Below, piece after piece: positions 39,814 to 53,445 of a stretch of DNA of 64,000 nt (position 1 is the first letter of the stretch; each line of letters begins with the position of its first letter). The stretch comes from Hybos culiciformis (lineage: Eukaryota > Arthropoda > Insecta > Diptera > Hybotidae). The notes beneath the pieces are model-generated. The model saw only the letters and a program-made list of their open reading frames with translations, did not search any database and was not told where the DNA came from. The position numbers and the translations under genes are program-made. The stretch covers positions 72,923,303 through 72,987,302 of the forward strand of contig OZ023274.1 of assembly GCA_964007475.1 (NCBI GenBank). Reading direction: 5' to 3'.

Positions 39814-39988
39814 TTAAATCGAAGTTACAATTTGATTTCTTTGATTTCCTTGAAAGTTAATTTGCTCCGACGGTTGATTTAAGTGAACAACAATTTCGTC
39901 TACACTCGCATTTTTCATCCCTGCAGCTGAATATATTGATTTCCTATTCTCCAAAATCAACGTAATAATTTTGGCTGATTGCCACCAC
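39814..39988 (-). CDS. MARCH-type ligase, last coding exon and stop
   Basis: A 175-bp coding part after acceptor ATATTTTAG, 57 codons plus TAA at 39816-39814. It encodes WWQSAKIITLILENRKSIYS and a polar cytosolic tail ending NQRNQIVTSI. The terminal TSI resembles a class I PDZ ligand (S/T-x-hydrophobic) and MARCH2/3 proteins are known to end in PDZ-binding tails; function here is inferred. The 3' UTR runs leftward. The first AATAAA on this strand is about 290 bases downstream (39528-39523). Confidence 0.9.
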
Positions 39989-40336
39989 CTAAAATATTAT
40001 ATTAAAAGAAAGAGTCAAATGAATTTATATTTATTTTATTATTTTTTCATAAAAATAGCTTTAATGTTGCTGCAAAAGAGACCTTAATTTAAAAATATTG
40101 AAAAGAAATAGAAAACTCCCTAATTGAAAATTTCGACAAAAGAGCTCCGATCGAGAACTCCCGTTATTATTAAGAAAATGATTTTAGTACTTATATACGA
40201 TGAGCGAACGAATTTTGTTTGCCAGAAAAAACTATACTTAATGCAAAAATTAAAAAATGCAAAATTTGTAAAGGGTAAAAATTCACTATTAATAAAAAAA
40301 AAAAAACAATTTGTTATCATTGTTCAATTATCTTAC

Positions 40337-40398
40337 CTGTACCATGGTAATAATTGAGATTTCAAAACCAAAAACATATTAATACAGTATACAATGCT
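40337..40398 (-). CDS. MARCH-type ligase, exon 6 (end of TM2)
   Basis: A 62-bp exon between acceptor TTCATTTTAG and donor GTAAGA (40336-). It encodes SIVYCINMFLVLKSQLLPWY plus two bases of a split Arg codon. SIVYCINMFLVL completes the second hydrophobic segment begun in exon 5; KSQLLPWY is the membrane-exit sequence. The split codon AG+G gives RWW at the junction with the last exon. Identified by phase continuity. Confidence 0.87.
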
Positions 40399-41206
40399 CT
40401 AAAATGAATATAATAAAAATTGTTATTACTTCCAAAGTCCTTGTATTCGATATAAGGTGGAAAAAAGAAAATATCCATTTAACAGTTTCTTGATTTGACA
40501 AATTGTATATATACAGAATTTAATTTAGTTACTATGGTTTCTTAAACTCACAGAAACTTTTATTTCCGCAAAAATTAAATATAGCATAAAATTTTATTTC
40601 GAAAATTTTCTTTATTCTAAACGAGAGCACAAAAAGAAAAGTTTGTGGAATTTATTAAAAAAAAAAATTATTAAGTTTTCAATCAAACCATCATTATCAC
40701 CTTGCAATAAAGTGTTGGATAATTGAAAAACTTCTTTTAAAATCAATATCCGTTGCAAATACTTTCTATAAAATTTTTGGCAATTATTTAACACAATTTG
40801 ATTCAATTTGGAAATGTGCCAAAAAATAATTTACATGAATAAAAATCATGAGATACTCTCTGTTCAATATTGTTAATTTATTGAAATTTCGTTATATAAA
40901 TAACTTGACGTCTCATAAAAAAAAAGAGATTTTAAATTAAAAACGGTTCGAATAAGGAATTAAAAATTCTTGAAAGCACTGTTAATAAAATCTGATTTCA
41001 ATCTAAACTTTTTGTATTTAAATATGCTATTTTTAGCTTTATTTCCTTTACATGAGAACAAAAATTATATAATAATATAATTTTCATTTAAATGGAAACA
41101 TATATAAAATGTCAAAAGAAACCCAAAAAAAAACCAAAACAATGTTATGAAATATGTTTCATTTGTTTTAAAATAATATATAATATAATAATAATTGTTA
41201 ACTTAC

Positions 41207-41362
41207 TATTAAAAATAGAATTAATAGAATTGAAAATTGTGTCCACAAATGTGAAATACCTATCCGTTTTCTTTGAAGAAAAAAATAATGTGATGCCATT
41301 ATTGCAATACCCATAAGTCCAAACGAAACCACTGTCAACATGGAGCATATTATGAAATCTGT
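41207..41362 (-). CDS. MARCH-type ligase, exon 5 (TM1 and start of TM2)
   Basis: A 156-bp, 52-codon, phase 0-0 exon: acceptor TTTTTTTTCAG, donor GTAAGT at 41206. The peptide TDFIICSMLTVVSFGLMGIA followed by IMASHYFF forms a hydrophobic helix (about residues 171-197). Then comes a short basic loop FLQRKRIGISHLW and a second hydrophobic run FSILLILFLI, which continues into the next exon. The short loop between the two helices matches the double-TM hairpin of MARCH2/3-type proteins. The open frame runs a little past both splice sites, so the exon edges come from splice motifs. Confidence 0.92.
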
Positions 41363-42303
41363 CTGAAAAAAAATAATACATTGTATTAAAAAAAAAATGT
41401 TTTTTCCCTCCAAAAATATGTAGGTATATGTATAATCAGTTAATTTATTTTTTGGACTATGTATGAAAAAGCATGAAAATTTCTAAAAATAAAATATAAT
41501 TTTTCACGGTTAACGATGATAAGATTATACGAAATTATTTTAAAAGTTACTTCATGAATGTTCGTTTTCCATTATTTTCATATTATGAACAACATAAGAA
41601 TTTCTAAACCTAAAGTATGACACTTAAGGCTGTAAAAAACCGACCCTTTGCGAAATTACGCATTATGATTAAATTTTTCTTCTTTATTATATGCTATTTA
41701 TGTTACAAATATCAAAAATTGGAAAATTTTAGTATATGAACCTATCTTTTATTTTAAAACATCCTACAAAAATCAATAAACCGAAATCTTTCTTCAAAAG
41801 TATAGAATTAAAATCCTGAGGCTTGAATTGATTTTTATGATATACACATTAAGTTGCAAAATAAACAACTCACCATAAAATCAATTTAGATTAATTTCAT
41901 TGTAATTTTATATTTTATAAAATTCCTCTAGAGTTTTGAAGTGCTGTTTTTTTTATAAATATTCTTAAAGGTAAAATTGTAAGACATTGAAAAGTTCATG
42001 GTAAATTTATACTTCCCTTGGAGCTTTAACAATAATGCAACATTTTATTGACAAAACAAAAGTGAAAAATTAGAAAATTTAATAGATGTAACATTTTTAT
42101 TAGGTATGATATTTAGAATCTATGTCGGAGATAAAATAATAATTTTTTTTTCAAATTCAATTTGAAATTTATTGTCTTTTATTTTTTTAATGATATCGAG
42201 ACCTTGATATGTCAATAAAATAAAATAGAATTTTTTATTTCTATATGGAATTAATTCAGGTACCAAATGTGCGTTGTACATATATCTATAACAGAAAACT
42301 CTA

Positions 42304-43062
42304 CACAGAAAAAAATTTGCTCGTACTAATAACTAAATAATTCGTTAAAATCAACGAAAAATTCGTTATTTTGGCTACAACGAACATTTCGTTGAAAAAA
42401 GCTCGTAGTTCGTTAAAAAAGTTCGTTATACCCCAAAACCAAAAACCTTTCAAATTCTTCAGCAAAAACACCGCAAATACGAAAGCAAAATTTTACTAGA
42501 CTAAATTTTTTTTTATTATTTATTTAATTTTTTATTTATTTCTTTTTTATTTTTTTATTTTTTTTTTAATTTTTTTTATTTTTTTTTATTTTTTTTTATT
42601 TTTTTTTTTATTTTTTTTTTATTTTTTTTTATTTATTTTTTTTTTTATTTATTTTTTTTATTTATTAATTTTTTTTATTTATGTTTCTATTTTTTTTATT
42701 TATTTTTTAAATTTTTTTATTTAATTTTTTTTTAATAATTTTTTTTATGCCCGCTTGTGGCTTCGAACCACTGTCCTAAACATTGCAATCCATCAACTCT
42801 GCCACTGAGCTATGAACTAAATTTACGGCAATGTGTAAAATGGAAAATATAAGTTCTGCATGGATTGAAATTTTTGTTTCCCGTATTTAACGATAACGAA
42901 CTTTTTTAACGAGTACTAAAAATGAAAAAAATGTTCGTAATAAGAAAATAAACGAAATTTACGTTACAAAAACGTAATTATTCATTATTTTTCGTTATCT
43001 TAACGAGAATGTCATTAACGAACTTTTTTGACGTAATGAGTACGAGCAAATTTTTTTCTGTG
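42304..43062. mobile_element. TA-flanked palindromic DNA element (MITE) with long inverted ends
   Basis: Left end CACAGAAAAAAATTTGCTCGT (42304) and right end, reverse complement, are the same for more than 20 bases, followed by ACT(A/C)AT. Inner arms share many TTCGTTAAAAAAGTTCGTTA-like blocks over roughly 120-200 bp. TA flanks both ends (42302-42303, 43063-43064), suggesting a Tc1/mariner-type or other TA-targeting MITE. The centre contains a T-rich tract and a tRNA-like block described separately. It lies in the 5.7 kb intron between exons 4 and 5 of the MARCH-type gene. No transposase. Confidence 0.8.
42509..42818 (-). mobile_element. tRNA-headed, A-tailed SINE-like insert inside the MITE
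   Basis: On the minus strand, 42818-42748 reads like a decayed tRNA. It has an A-box-like TAGCTCAGTGGCAGAG with a D-stem GCTC/GAGT, and a B-box-like GGTTCGAAGCC with a four-pair T-stem (GTGG/CCAC) at the right spacing. Acceptor and anticodon stems do not pair, so it is not a working tRNA. It is followed downstream on the same strand by about 235 bases of A-rich sequence of the type (A)4-10 T, as in the tails of tRNA-derived SINEs. No separate body region is visible. It could be an insertion in the palindrome or part of that family. Confidence 0.6.
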
Positions 43063-43064
43063 TA

Positions 43065-46000
43065 CCTATTTCTACAAAAATTATTTAAGCTCAGATTTAT
43101 TATTAAAATAAAGTGAAAATAAAAGAGAAAAATATTTTCCTTTATTTTTATAATAATAATTCGAAAAAGTAAAACAATTTTTAAGCTCCGGCTTATTAAA
43201 TGCAAAAAAAAAAAAAAAAGTTAAAACATAAAATCTTTTATGACAAATTAATATCTAAATCGTTTTTTTTAATCGTTACAAAAATGGATACAAAAATAAT
43301 AATAATTCCTTAACTTAACAACAGAGAAAAATTATATAAATTTATTTCTTTTTACAAAATAAAGATACAAAAAAAAAAATGTCTTAAGTATCTTAATTAG
43401 TTTTCATTTATTGTACAAAATAATTTGATTATCCGAGATATAACACTGATAAAAGAACAGATACATACTTCATTCAAAAAAGATTAAAGATTAAAAATGA
43501 AATTCTTTCTATACGACTGGATACGATTAACGTATAGGAAGATTATTTTTTACATCAAACAAAATAATTGTATACAAAAGATCTCTTCATTACAATGAGA
43601 CTTAATTTTGATTAAAATTTTGCTTTTAGTTTGACACTATATAAATTTAGACTGTATTATTATATAAAAATGAGATAAATTTAGTTCATTCGATATAGAT
43701 TATTTATTCTTCCTTGTTATAAACTCTCCATAGTATTTATTTATTACATGACTAACTATAAAATTAAACTTTAAAATTTATATTATAATCTTGATATAAA
43801 TAATAATTTAACAAATATTTGAGATTATTTAAACAAAAAAAAAAAATTAAATTACCAAACTATTTTTCTTTTTTATTATAAATAAAAGTATCTGAAAAGT
43901 TTTTTTTTTGTTCCCAGTTCCAACAGTTATCTGTTGTAAATTAATAAAAAAAATTTGAGTAAAAAAGTTCTTATTGTGCTAAATAAAAATTTATATTTTC
44001 TCTGGTGAATTCTACCTGGTGGTATATATACTACCTATGCCAGAGGAAAAATTTCATAAAATGTTTCATATTTTTGTGGTATAAATTTTCTTCTTTTTTT
44101 TTTCTATGAAACAATTTTAGTTTTTTTTTTCTGTATGCTTCTGCCATTTAAAGGACCTGAAGATAATTTATATTTTATGATGTCAAATATTTAATTTTAT
44201 TTTAGTTACAAAAAGTATACCTACTATCTTGCTTAGAGAATTTTTTTTTTTTTTACTAGAACAGGGTTAAGTAGAAAAAAAAAAAGATAAATTAATAAAA
44301 TAAATTAACTTTTATTAAAAGTCCAGCAGATCAAAATCCTTATATTATAGTTGGTTAAGTTTATAGAGAAACATGTTATGAAAAAATAAATAAAATAAAT
44401 AAATCTACACTGTTAGCCTTTTTTTTCACATATTTTCCAACATGTAGGTATGTGTTATGTATCTATACACAAATTTATATGTCATATCTCTCATATGGAA
44501 AACTTTCATATGAGATTTTCTGTTTTTTTATGATGTATCCAAAATTTATTTATTTATTTATTTATTTTTAATTAAAATTATTCAGGATAATGAATATGAG
44601 TATCCTGTTATTTTTCAAATAACATAACTAAATAGGTGACTATGAATTTTATTTCCCAAAAATAAGATTTATTTTATTAATAAATATTAAATTAATTTTG
44701 AGAGGTAAATAAATATGTACATAAATTTTATATTTGATGAGCATCTGCAACTTATTAGCTGAATAAATTATATTATGAAAATGTTTATATATATAATAAA
44801 AGTGTATACATTATGTTTTATTATATGTTTTGGAAAATTAATTTCTATCTGTCTGTCACAATATTTATACTATAATTTAGATTTTTTTTTTTTTTAAATT
44901 CAGAAGATTGAAGAATATTTGGCACCTTCTTTCGGGTTTTGACGAAAATGTTAAATGTTCAATTAGTAACCTGATTTGGCGAACATTATTAATATGATTT
45001 TTGAGTAAGCAGAAATTACATACGTTTTCTTATAAAAAAGATAAACGTTTCATTTTATATTCCCATGAAAGAAGTACAAAATTTATTTGCCTTTCCCTGG
45101 ACAAAATCCTGCGGTGTTCTATTCTACAGAACTTTGTCAATAGAATTAATTAATAATATGTTAACATTTCTTCAATTGTCCATGAATTTTTGTTAATTCT
45201 ACTTAATTGTCATAGTAATGTCTTATATAGTATTGCGTCTTTAAGATTTACACGAGTAATGGTTTTTCCAACAAAAACGCCAGGTTTTAATAATCCCTTT
45301 CCATACAACCGTAAAAGTTAAAATTTTAATGAAATTTTTAACGAGCCTGTGTTATATAATTATACATAGACCCTGGGAAGTATACCTTCATATTTATTTT
45401 AAGTATCACAATTTGTCCCACATTATTTTTCAAGAGAAAGTGTAATTTCAAGAAAATTTAAGAAAAAGTTAAGAATTTTGTGTATAAAAGCCTGTAAAAA
45501 CAAAATGATTTAAATTTTGCTTGCGAACCTCGTCTGACTTTTTATTATTTTACATTTACACGTTATACAAGAATAAAAATTACTGCGACAATTGTGAATT
45601 TTCCAAATCAAGGATCTTTCGTTTTTTTTAATATATAAAATAAAAGAAAAACAGGCATGTTATATTCTCATTACAATATAGTTAATTTGAGTTAATTTCA
45701 TACTGTTAAAAAAAAAAATAAAACAAGATGAAAAGCTATTTCCATAAAATAAGAAAAAAAAATTGTAACAAAAAAAATTATTATTTTAACTTTAAAACAA
45801 AAAAAAAAAAAATTTAATTATATGAATTCAAACCAGGAAAAATATAACTTTCATTTACGTACACATAGTTTTAAAATAAAATAGGTTAATTGGCGCAATT
45901 TTTGTAAAAATTTAACTCATTCATTTCAACAATAATAATATCCAAACCGTATGTATATACAATATATACATTTGTATATATGTACTTATATTATATGCCT

Positions 46001-47099
46001 TAGTTTTTTAATGGAAGAAATACATATAAAATTTTAATTACTTCGTCCAAAAATTTAATAAAAGCTTTAATTTATTGTATACAATTCTTGTAATTTTAAA
46101 TGCTAAAAAAAAAAGAAGATAAAAACATATGTGCGGTTTCCCATTCATAAAGAAACAAAAAATATGTAATTATTTTAAAAAATTTAATAAAAGGATCTCT
46201 ATACCGAATATAACTTAAAGCTAATGTAATTATAGTTATTGTCGCATTATAGTATATACATATAATTGCTCTAAGTTAAATATGAAAATGTAAAATAAAA
46301 TAAAAAATAAATAAAAATAATAAACACGGGTATATAAAATTTAACTCCCATGAATTCACATGAAAATATATGTTGTTTAACTTAAAAAAGAAAAACTAAT
46401 GGCGACAGCGTAAGATAATCTAGATACCACAACACTATACTAACTATGAAATATTATAACTAAAAATATTATATAATTTTTTTTTTCTCTAAAATTTAAG
46501 AGAAATAATTCTTGAATTCAAAAATTATTCGGCACTAAGGTTTCTTAAACAAAATTTCATAATATACCTATCACCTATATGTTATATGTACATATTTTTG
46601 TTTAATAGAATTAATGTAGTTGGTGTACGTGTACAAGTGTACGTGAACCCAGCGAAGTGTTAAAATGTAAACAACTTGAAATATTGTATGTATATGGGTC
46701 GAGTATAGCAATATATATAGATAAATTTAATAATTTATAATATATTATTATGGGTCACTAAAAAAAATATATATATATATAAATATTTAGTTTTATATAT
46801 GTACATAATAAATTATATTATGTTAAAAAATTTTTAATTGTCAAGTTTCCAGAATAATAGTATAATAGTTGTATGGGCATTTATAATAAAAAGTCAGATG
46901 AAATATATAATAAAGTTGGAACAAATTTCTCGCATTTTTATACAATTAGGCATTTATTTATAACTTTAAATAAATTTTGCATCAACAGTATTAGAATTAT
47001 TCATATAAGAAAAATTTACAGCTATAAGTAATATCAAAATGCTTTATGTCATTCAAAATCATTTAAAACATTCCAAAAAATTTTAATTGAATTTCTCAC
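43065..47099. other. Intron of the MARCH-type gene (exon 4-5), right part
   Basis: AT-rich, with no exon on either strand. A short imperfect hairpin at about 44000-44046 (CTCTGG...CCAGAG enclosing GGTGGTATATATACTACC) is the only structure noticed. The intron's minus-strand donor GTGAGA ends it at 47099. Confidence 0.5.
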
Positions 47100-47163
47100 C
47101 TGTAACAAACCACGATTATTTGGATGACTGTACCACAAGCGAACAGATTGCAATAGTGAATAT
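47100..47163 (-). CDS. MARCH-type ligase, exon 4 (linker before TM1)
   Basis: A 64-bp exon recovered between acceptor TTTCTTACAG and donor GTGAGA (47099-). One base completes the split Arg, then 21 codons read YSLLQSVRLWYSHPNNRGLLQ, ending in phase 0. It directly extends HQSLR of the RING exon and precedes the first membrane segment. The region is amphipathic and basic, as is usual for the juxtamembrane linker of MARCH2/3-type ligases. Too short for routine ORF finding; supported by phase, splice sites and position. Confidence 0.88.
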
Positions 47164-50100
47164 CTGTAAGAAACAATAATGATAAAAGTTTCATTATTTA
47201 AATTTTAAGAAAATTCAATATTTATGCTTGAAAAATAATTACAAAGTCTGCTGAATTACACGTGAGCTATCGCTAAGATGTTTTTACAAGTTTTAAAAAA
47301 CAAATTTTTTTGATTTCAACTTTTATTTTTGAAATTTTTTCTCACTTTGAGACTTTGAGAGAAAAAAATTCTTAAAAACATAATTCTACTTCAATTACCA
47401 AATATCTCAAATACAAAGAAATACATAAATCCTGGTTATTTCTTTAATTTCTATGTGAGAACAGAGGTTATTTTTTTCGACGTAAAAGGTACTTCCTAGT
47501 ATTAAAGTCTAAAATTAACACAATTTCTACTACTCCACTATTTTTAACAATCCTAATTTCTAAGAATACTTAAGATATTTTACATATATAAATATACATA
47601 ACATATTTGTTAATAATAATGTTCACGCTATATATAAAACTTTTCCAATTTTTACACAAATTCATTTTATTCAGCAAATTATAAATTTTTTTTTTTAATT
47701 TTTTTGGTCCTTCATACTTTTGAATCCTTAAAATTCAAGTTATAGGTATACGATTTAAGTAAGAAAAAAAAACAAGATTTATGCTTGGTAAAACAAATAT
47801 CTCAAATATTACTAAGTGTAATTTTCTGCCTTTTTGCTCATCAAAAATGCTTTTAATTGGCAGCATTTTAATTGGCAGAACTCCTTAAATCCCAAGTATA
47901 AAGAACGTAATTGTTTTTAATTTTATATTTTTTGTTCGAAAAGTCATTGAGTTTTAAAATAGTAAAATTAGAAAATAAACTTTTAAACTTTAAAGTTTTT
48001 TTTTTTTTTTTTGTTTCATGAGTATACAAATTAACATTATTAAATGTTATAAATATTGAAATTTTTATGAAAATAAAATTTGCAAAAAAATATATATACA
48101 ATATATATAAAATTTTATATAAAAACAAAAAAAAAAGTTCAACCCAAAGTTTTAGTGTAAAATTCAACTTTTATAAGGAAAAATAATTTGCAAAAAAAAA
48201 AAAAAATTCATTCAGCAGTTAGGTACGTCCTATGTACCATAAAAAAAAAAAGAAAAGTTTTTCATTGTTCCCTTTATTGGAAAAAAAAAATGGGTTAAAC
48301 AACATGAAAACAAAGTTAAATGAATTGAAAAATTTGTTTTAAACAAGCAAACATAACTTATTTTTATACACAGTCTTTAATATAATCCACAATATATATT
48401 TCTTATTTGTCGAGAAAACCAAAGTTGTTGCATTGAAAAAAAATTCAATATTAATCAGTTTTAAATTATATTTAAAGAAGAACAATTACTTGAACTCACA
48501 AAATTAGTCAGTTCATAAAACTTAATAGTTCATATGCTTTTTTTTCATAAATATGATTATATATTATTATATTGAAGTTAGTAGAGCAGGTTTTCTAGAA
48601 CCAGTGATTCTAAAATCTCGCACATCTTTAAATTAAAGATATTATCGCATTTGACAGTTGAAATTGGTCCAAAAACTTCAAAGAACTCCATTTTAATGGT
48701 GCAAAGAAAACAGAAACAAAATAAATTAATTTTTGATGGAAAACAGCGAAAATCTCTTTTTGCAGGATAATGTAAAATTGTCTTTAACTTAAATTTTTTT
48801 TAACGTAATTCTTTAAACATGTTGTTCATTTCCTTTAGGTAAATTTACACTTTACCGTTATTATTAAAATTTCATTTTCAATTATCGAAATATGTTTTAA
48901 TTTCCGAAAGTCTCTTAAATTTATACCGATTTACAGAATCGTCAAGTCTGTCGTCGATACATAGTAAGAACTTGTTCAATACATAGATAATAAATTTAAT
49001 AGATATATATATGAAAGTATAACAGTTGAATTAAAGATCTTGTTTTATTATATACGCTTTAATATTGTGGACCAAAAGTAATGAATTAAAACAAGTGTTG
49101 AAAAATTTATAACTATATTATGAAGATGGTTATAATTTTTATTTCATATTTACGAATGCTCAACCAAATAATGTGCATTGAAAATGTGCATCATTCATAA
49201 ATAAATCTCTTCACTTTAATTGAAATATTTTTTTTTTTATTAAAATCCTTTTTAAGGAAATTTTGAAAAAAAAAAAAATTTTTTTTTTACCCTTTGTAAA
49301 AACTAATTTTGATGAAAGTTAAAATAAAAATGAAAACAAATTCTAAAGCTAAAAAAAAAAAACACCAAACTGTTGAATTTGACGTTATTTGACCACAAAG
49401 TTGAATAATGCGGTTATGTTGGTTGTTATTTCATATATATGTATAATTTAATTTTTCTGCTCAAAAGCGTATAGTGCAGAAATAATATTTCTTATATCGT
49501 TAAATTTATATCCAGTTGTTGTGTTAAATAATTTTTTTTTTATTTTTATTCTTCAATTGATTTAGAAATATGTTAATTGTAAATAAAATTATGTTAACAA
49601 TTTGTCATGTTTATTTTCAATTTATACCCATTATGGTAATTTATTACATATAATTTTTCTTATTAAGTAATTATCAAAATCAAAAAGAAAATCTTTGTAT
49701 ACATTCGTTAATATTATCCGTTTCTTCTATTATACATTTTCAAACATCTAATATCTATAATTAAAGCTGTTATCTTGAGTTAACATAGCGATTAGAAAGA
49801 AAAACATAAAAACATATTGAGTTTAATATTTGAACAAACGATAAACGTTAAATATTACAAAATGAAAATTCGTTATTATATAAGTATAAATAAGTATATA
49901 TAACGAAAATAAATACAGACACATAAGTTTTGAATTTTATTTCACTTGGCTATCCACTTCCGCCCAAAATGTACATATATAAATATTTAAGTTATAATAA
50001 AAAACAAAAAAAATAAAAAAGGTTTCTGCAACAATTTTTGGCGCTTTAAGGATCGAAAATGTAGGTAACATAATTTTTTAATGTTATATTTAAAAAATTA

Positions 50101-50306
50101 TAACATTTTTTTAAACACTCAACAAGGGATTTAATTTTATTTTTTTATTTTTAATTAGAATCAATTTCATTTTCATTGTTTTGCTAACGTTGATTTGTGA
50201 TGACCATTTTTTATGAATTCTCCTACAGGTAAAAGTTAAATTAAATACTATTCCGAATTAGGTATTATTTAAAAAATTATTTTAATGATATAAACATAAT
50301 ACTTAC
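47164..50306. other. Intron of the MARCH-type gene (exon 3-4)
   Basis: 3143 bp of AT-rich sequence. The 99-codon minus-strand frame at 48167-47868 is Phe/Ile/Lys-rich and has no motif. Nothing else recognised. Confidence 0.5.
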
Positions 50307-50441
50307 CTTAAACTCTGATGAGTTTCAAATTGAAAATGACAAAGCTCACATCTAGTCATTCCAGATGTACTTAACCAATGTTCCAAACAATGCTTATGTA
50401 CAAAAGCTAATGTTCCTTTACATAAACAAGGAGATATTAAT
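50307..50441 (-). CDS. MARCH-type ligase, exon 3 (rest of RING-CH domain)
   Basis: A 135-bp exon between acceptor TTTTTTTCAG and donor GTAAGT (50306-). It encodes [20 protein letters not shown], then [20 protein letters not shown] and HQSL, with split Arg codons at both ends. The ligands C-x-C (108, 110), H118, C121 and C-x2-C (134, 137) complete the C4HC3 RING-CH zinc site. 'SPCxCxGTLxxVHxxCLExWL' is the diagnostic MARCH-family core, and ELCH-x-F follows as in MARCH2/3. All eight zinc ligands and the E2-facing Trp (125) are present, so the ligase should be catalytically competent. Confidence 0.97.
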
Positions 50442-52660
50442 CTGAAAAAAAGAAAGAAAAAAATCAGAGAAACAAAATATAACAAGTCGATCGATAATGT
50501 ATGTAAAGTATGTAAGTATACACAAAAATAAAATTAATTCAATTTAAAGAGTCCTATTAAAGTAGGAAAAAAAAAAACCAATAATTTTCTATAACTTATG
50601 TTAACAAAATTATATTATTATTTTATGTACACTAATACATAATAATATGAAAATATATTTATTATTATAATGCATAATTATAATATATACTATAATAATA
50701 AAGAAAATAAACATCTTTTCTTTTATAATTTGTAATCTGAACCCACAAAGATATCTACTATTATGCTGTAAATTATGTTTATGAACAAATATTATGTAAA
50801 TACAATAACGTGAATAAGCATCATCTAGTTATATTATGTAATGTGTGAATTAACTAAGAAATACAAAAAAAAAAAAAAAAAAAAATGCTAAGATTTCATA
50901 AGTACTATCATTTTCAATAGAATTTAAATAAATAATGTGTTAAATTGTAAAACATAACTAAATACAACATATATATACTTTTATATATAGTTTTCCCATT
51001 ATATTTTTCACATACATATACAATATTATAATTATGTATTTATTAAATTGTATATAATATATATATAAAGTATATGTATTTAATAAATAATATGGATGCG
51101 GTATAAGGAAGTTAAATTAAAATTTCAATTTACATAAATATTAATTATTGAAAAAGCATTAAAAACATAATATGCGAAGCATGTATGTAGTTAAACATAT
51201 GTGAACATTTATTTTAAGTCTTATAAATTTATATATTGTATATATATATATACATAATATTTTATTATATTTTCTTCTTAGAATTTTGCGGTTTTTCTAA
51301 TACTCTTATGAAAATTATATTTTAACTGAAATAGAATAAAAAAAAACAAAAAAAAAAAAAAAACAACCATTTTATAAAATATGAATTTATATTATGTTAT
51401 TTAATATACATTATTATTATTTCTTTTTTTTTAAAAGGAAATATTCAAATTTATTGATGCGAAACTAATCTTCAATTTAATTAATTGAATTAGATATTAT
51501 TATTATTATTTAGAAATAATTATAATAATAATGTGCATGGTTTTTTTTTTTTAAATTTCTATTTGCAAAAAAAAACATTAAAATTAATAAAATAAAGAAA
51601 ATTAATTTTTTTTTTTTAGTTTTTACATTATTAAAAAAAATGGAAAATTCTAATATATATAAAGAAAAAGAATTTTACACAAAAACAATGGAAAACAAAA
51701 ATTCCAGAAAAAAATTCAATACCAATTAAAATAAAAGCTTTTTGATATTTATAGTGCATATAATGTTGTATAATACATATAATACATATAATTGATAATG
51801 GGTTAAAAAACATTAAAAAAACTTAGACTAAGTATATTTTAACATGTTAAATACAAGCGAAACAGCTTCCTAACACAATTTTTGTTTATACAGACAATAT
51901 GGAAAAATAATAATAAAAATATATAACATTGTTGTTATAGTGTTATCATCCATGAATGTTTTTTTTTTTTTTGGAAGAACTATGGAATCTATTTACTTCT
52001 TTAAAAAAAAAATTGAATTATTTTTGTTTCGACTCTGGTCCAATAACCAAGACGAAGTTTATTGTTTTTATGGTATTTAGAAGAATTTATTTTGCAATAC
52101 ACTTGTGGATGGACCATTATATTATTTATTTATTAATAATATAAAATTTTTATTTTTTTTTATTGAACATACAGTCTTATTATGTTGGGAAAATTATTTT
52201 CCGCTTTGTTACGGATGAATTGAAAATTTATATCACTGTTTTAGACTATAATAAATACTTCAGAAAGGATTTTTTTTTTAATTGTCCTTAAAAATCAAAA
52301 TGTAAGAATTTATGTAATTCCAAGCACTTTTTACAGTTTTTAAAGAAGATTAAGAATATAATATCAAGAATTGAAAACAAATTGATGTGTCCTCTGTTTT
52401 TAACAAAGCTAATTATATTAAAAGAATACGAACTATTATTAAAGGTAAAGATGAAAAAAATATAAAAATAATTAAAATAAAAGCATCATTATCTCTGAAT
52501 TTCAATATAGTTTTATTTTGTTACAAATTTAAATTTATATTTAATATTAAGTTTCTCATCATGTCGCATAGTAAAATTCTAAAAAATGATAAGGTCTAGA
52601 TTCTAGAATAAGATAAAAACATGAAGAAAAAAAGTTTATAACATTTTTGATTACTTGATT

Positions 52661-52682
52661 ACGGACGGACGGACGGACGGAC
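52661..52682 (+). repeat. (ACGG)n microsatellite
   Basis: About 5.5 copies of ACGG, a GC-rich tetranucleotide that is conspicuous in this AT-rich background. It is followed by a moderately GC-richer stretch to about 52760 (TATAGTCCGTTTTCC and TTAGCGCTCCCC). Similar (GGAC)n tracts occur inside insect transposons, so this may be a remnant of one. Confidence 0.7.
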
Positions 52683-53445
52683 AAACATTTAATGAAAACA
52701 TATAGTCCGTTTTCCAAGAATAAAGGAATAAAGGAGTCTTCATTAGCGCTCCCCATTTGTCTAAAACCATTACGATTTTTTTTTTTTTTAATATTAATAG
52801 CATTTAAGCTAAATAAAACTTATATTAAATAATGAATGGTCGTTTAATGTAAAAAATAATTAAAGCTAATTTTTAAAAGATTTTAAGATTCTTTTTTTTT
52901 TTGTAATATTTTTTATTGCGATACTTTAGATTTTTTTTTTCTATTTCTTTGGTTTTTGAATTTTTCTTGTATACTTAAAAAGTTTTTAATCCCTTTTTTA
53001 ACAAAAAAAAAAAAATAGATATAAATATATATAAATATAATAAAAAATAAATAAAAACTTGTAAAAACAAAAACAAAAAAAAAAAATAGGAAATAAAGAA
53101 AACTCTTCCACTATTATGCTCATTTCCTGAGAATTCTATTGCAATTACTTAGTAGTTTTTTGTTTTTATGTTTTTATTTTATTCATTTTCATATTATGCT
53201 ACAAAAAATCTTTTCGCTTTTATCCCAAGAATTTTCAAAACAAATCTGTTTTTCCTCTTTGTTTTTTGTCTTCTTTTTGTTTTTTTTTTTTTTTTTTTTC
53301 TTTATTGTTGAAAATTTTATTTTTCCTATAAACTTATTTTAATTACAATTTCCTCAATGCATACAAAAAAATGACATCAATTAACCGATTGTTGGGTATT
53401 CCTGAATTGTAAAAAAAAAATAACAAAAATAAAATATAAAATGAT

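Noticed and set aside
42747..42818. A functional tRNA gene on the minus strand
   Set aside because: A- and B-box-like segments and a T-stem are present, but the acceptor and anticodon stems do not pair; treated as a tRNA-derived SINE head.
47868..48167. 99-codon minus-strand frame in the MARCH-type intron
   Set aside because: Low-complexity Phe/Ile/Lys composition without motif; falls between well-supported exons that splice directly to each other.
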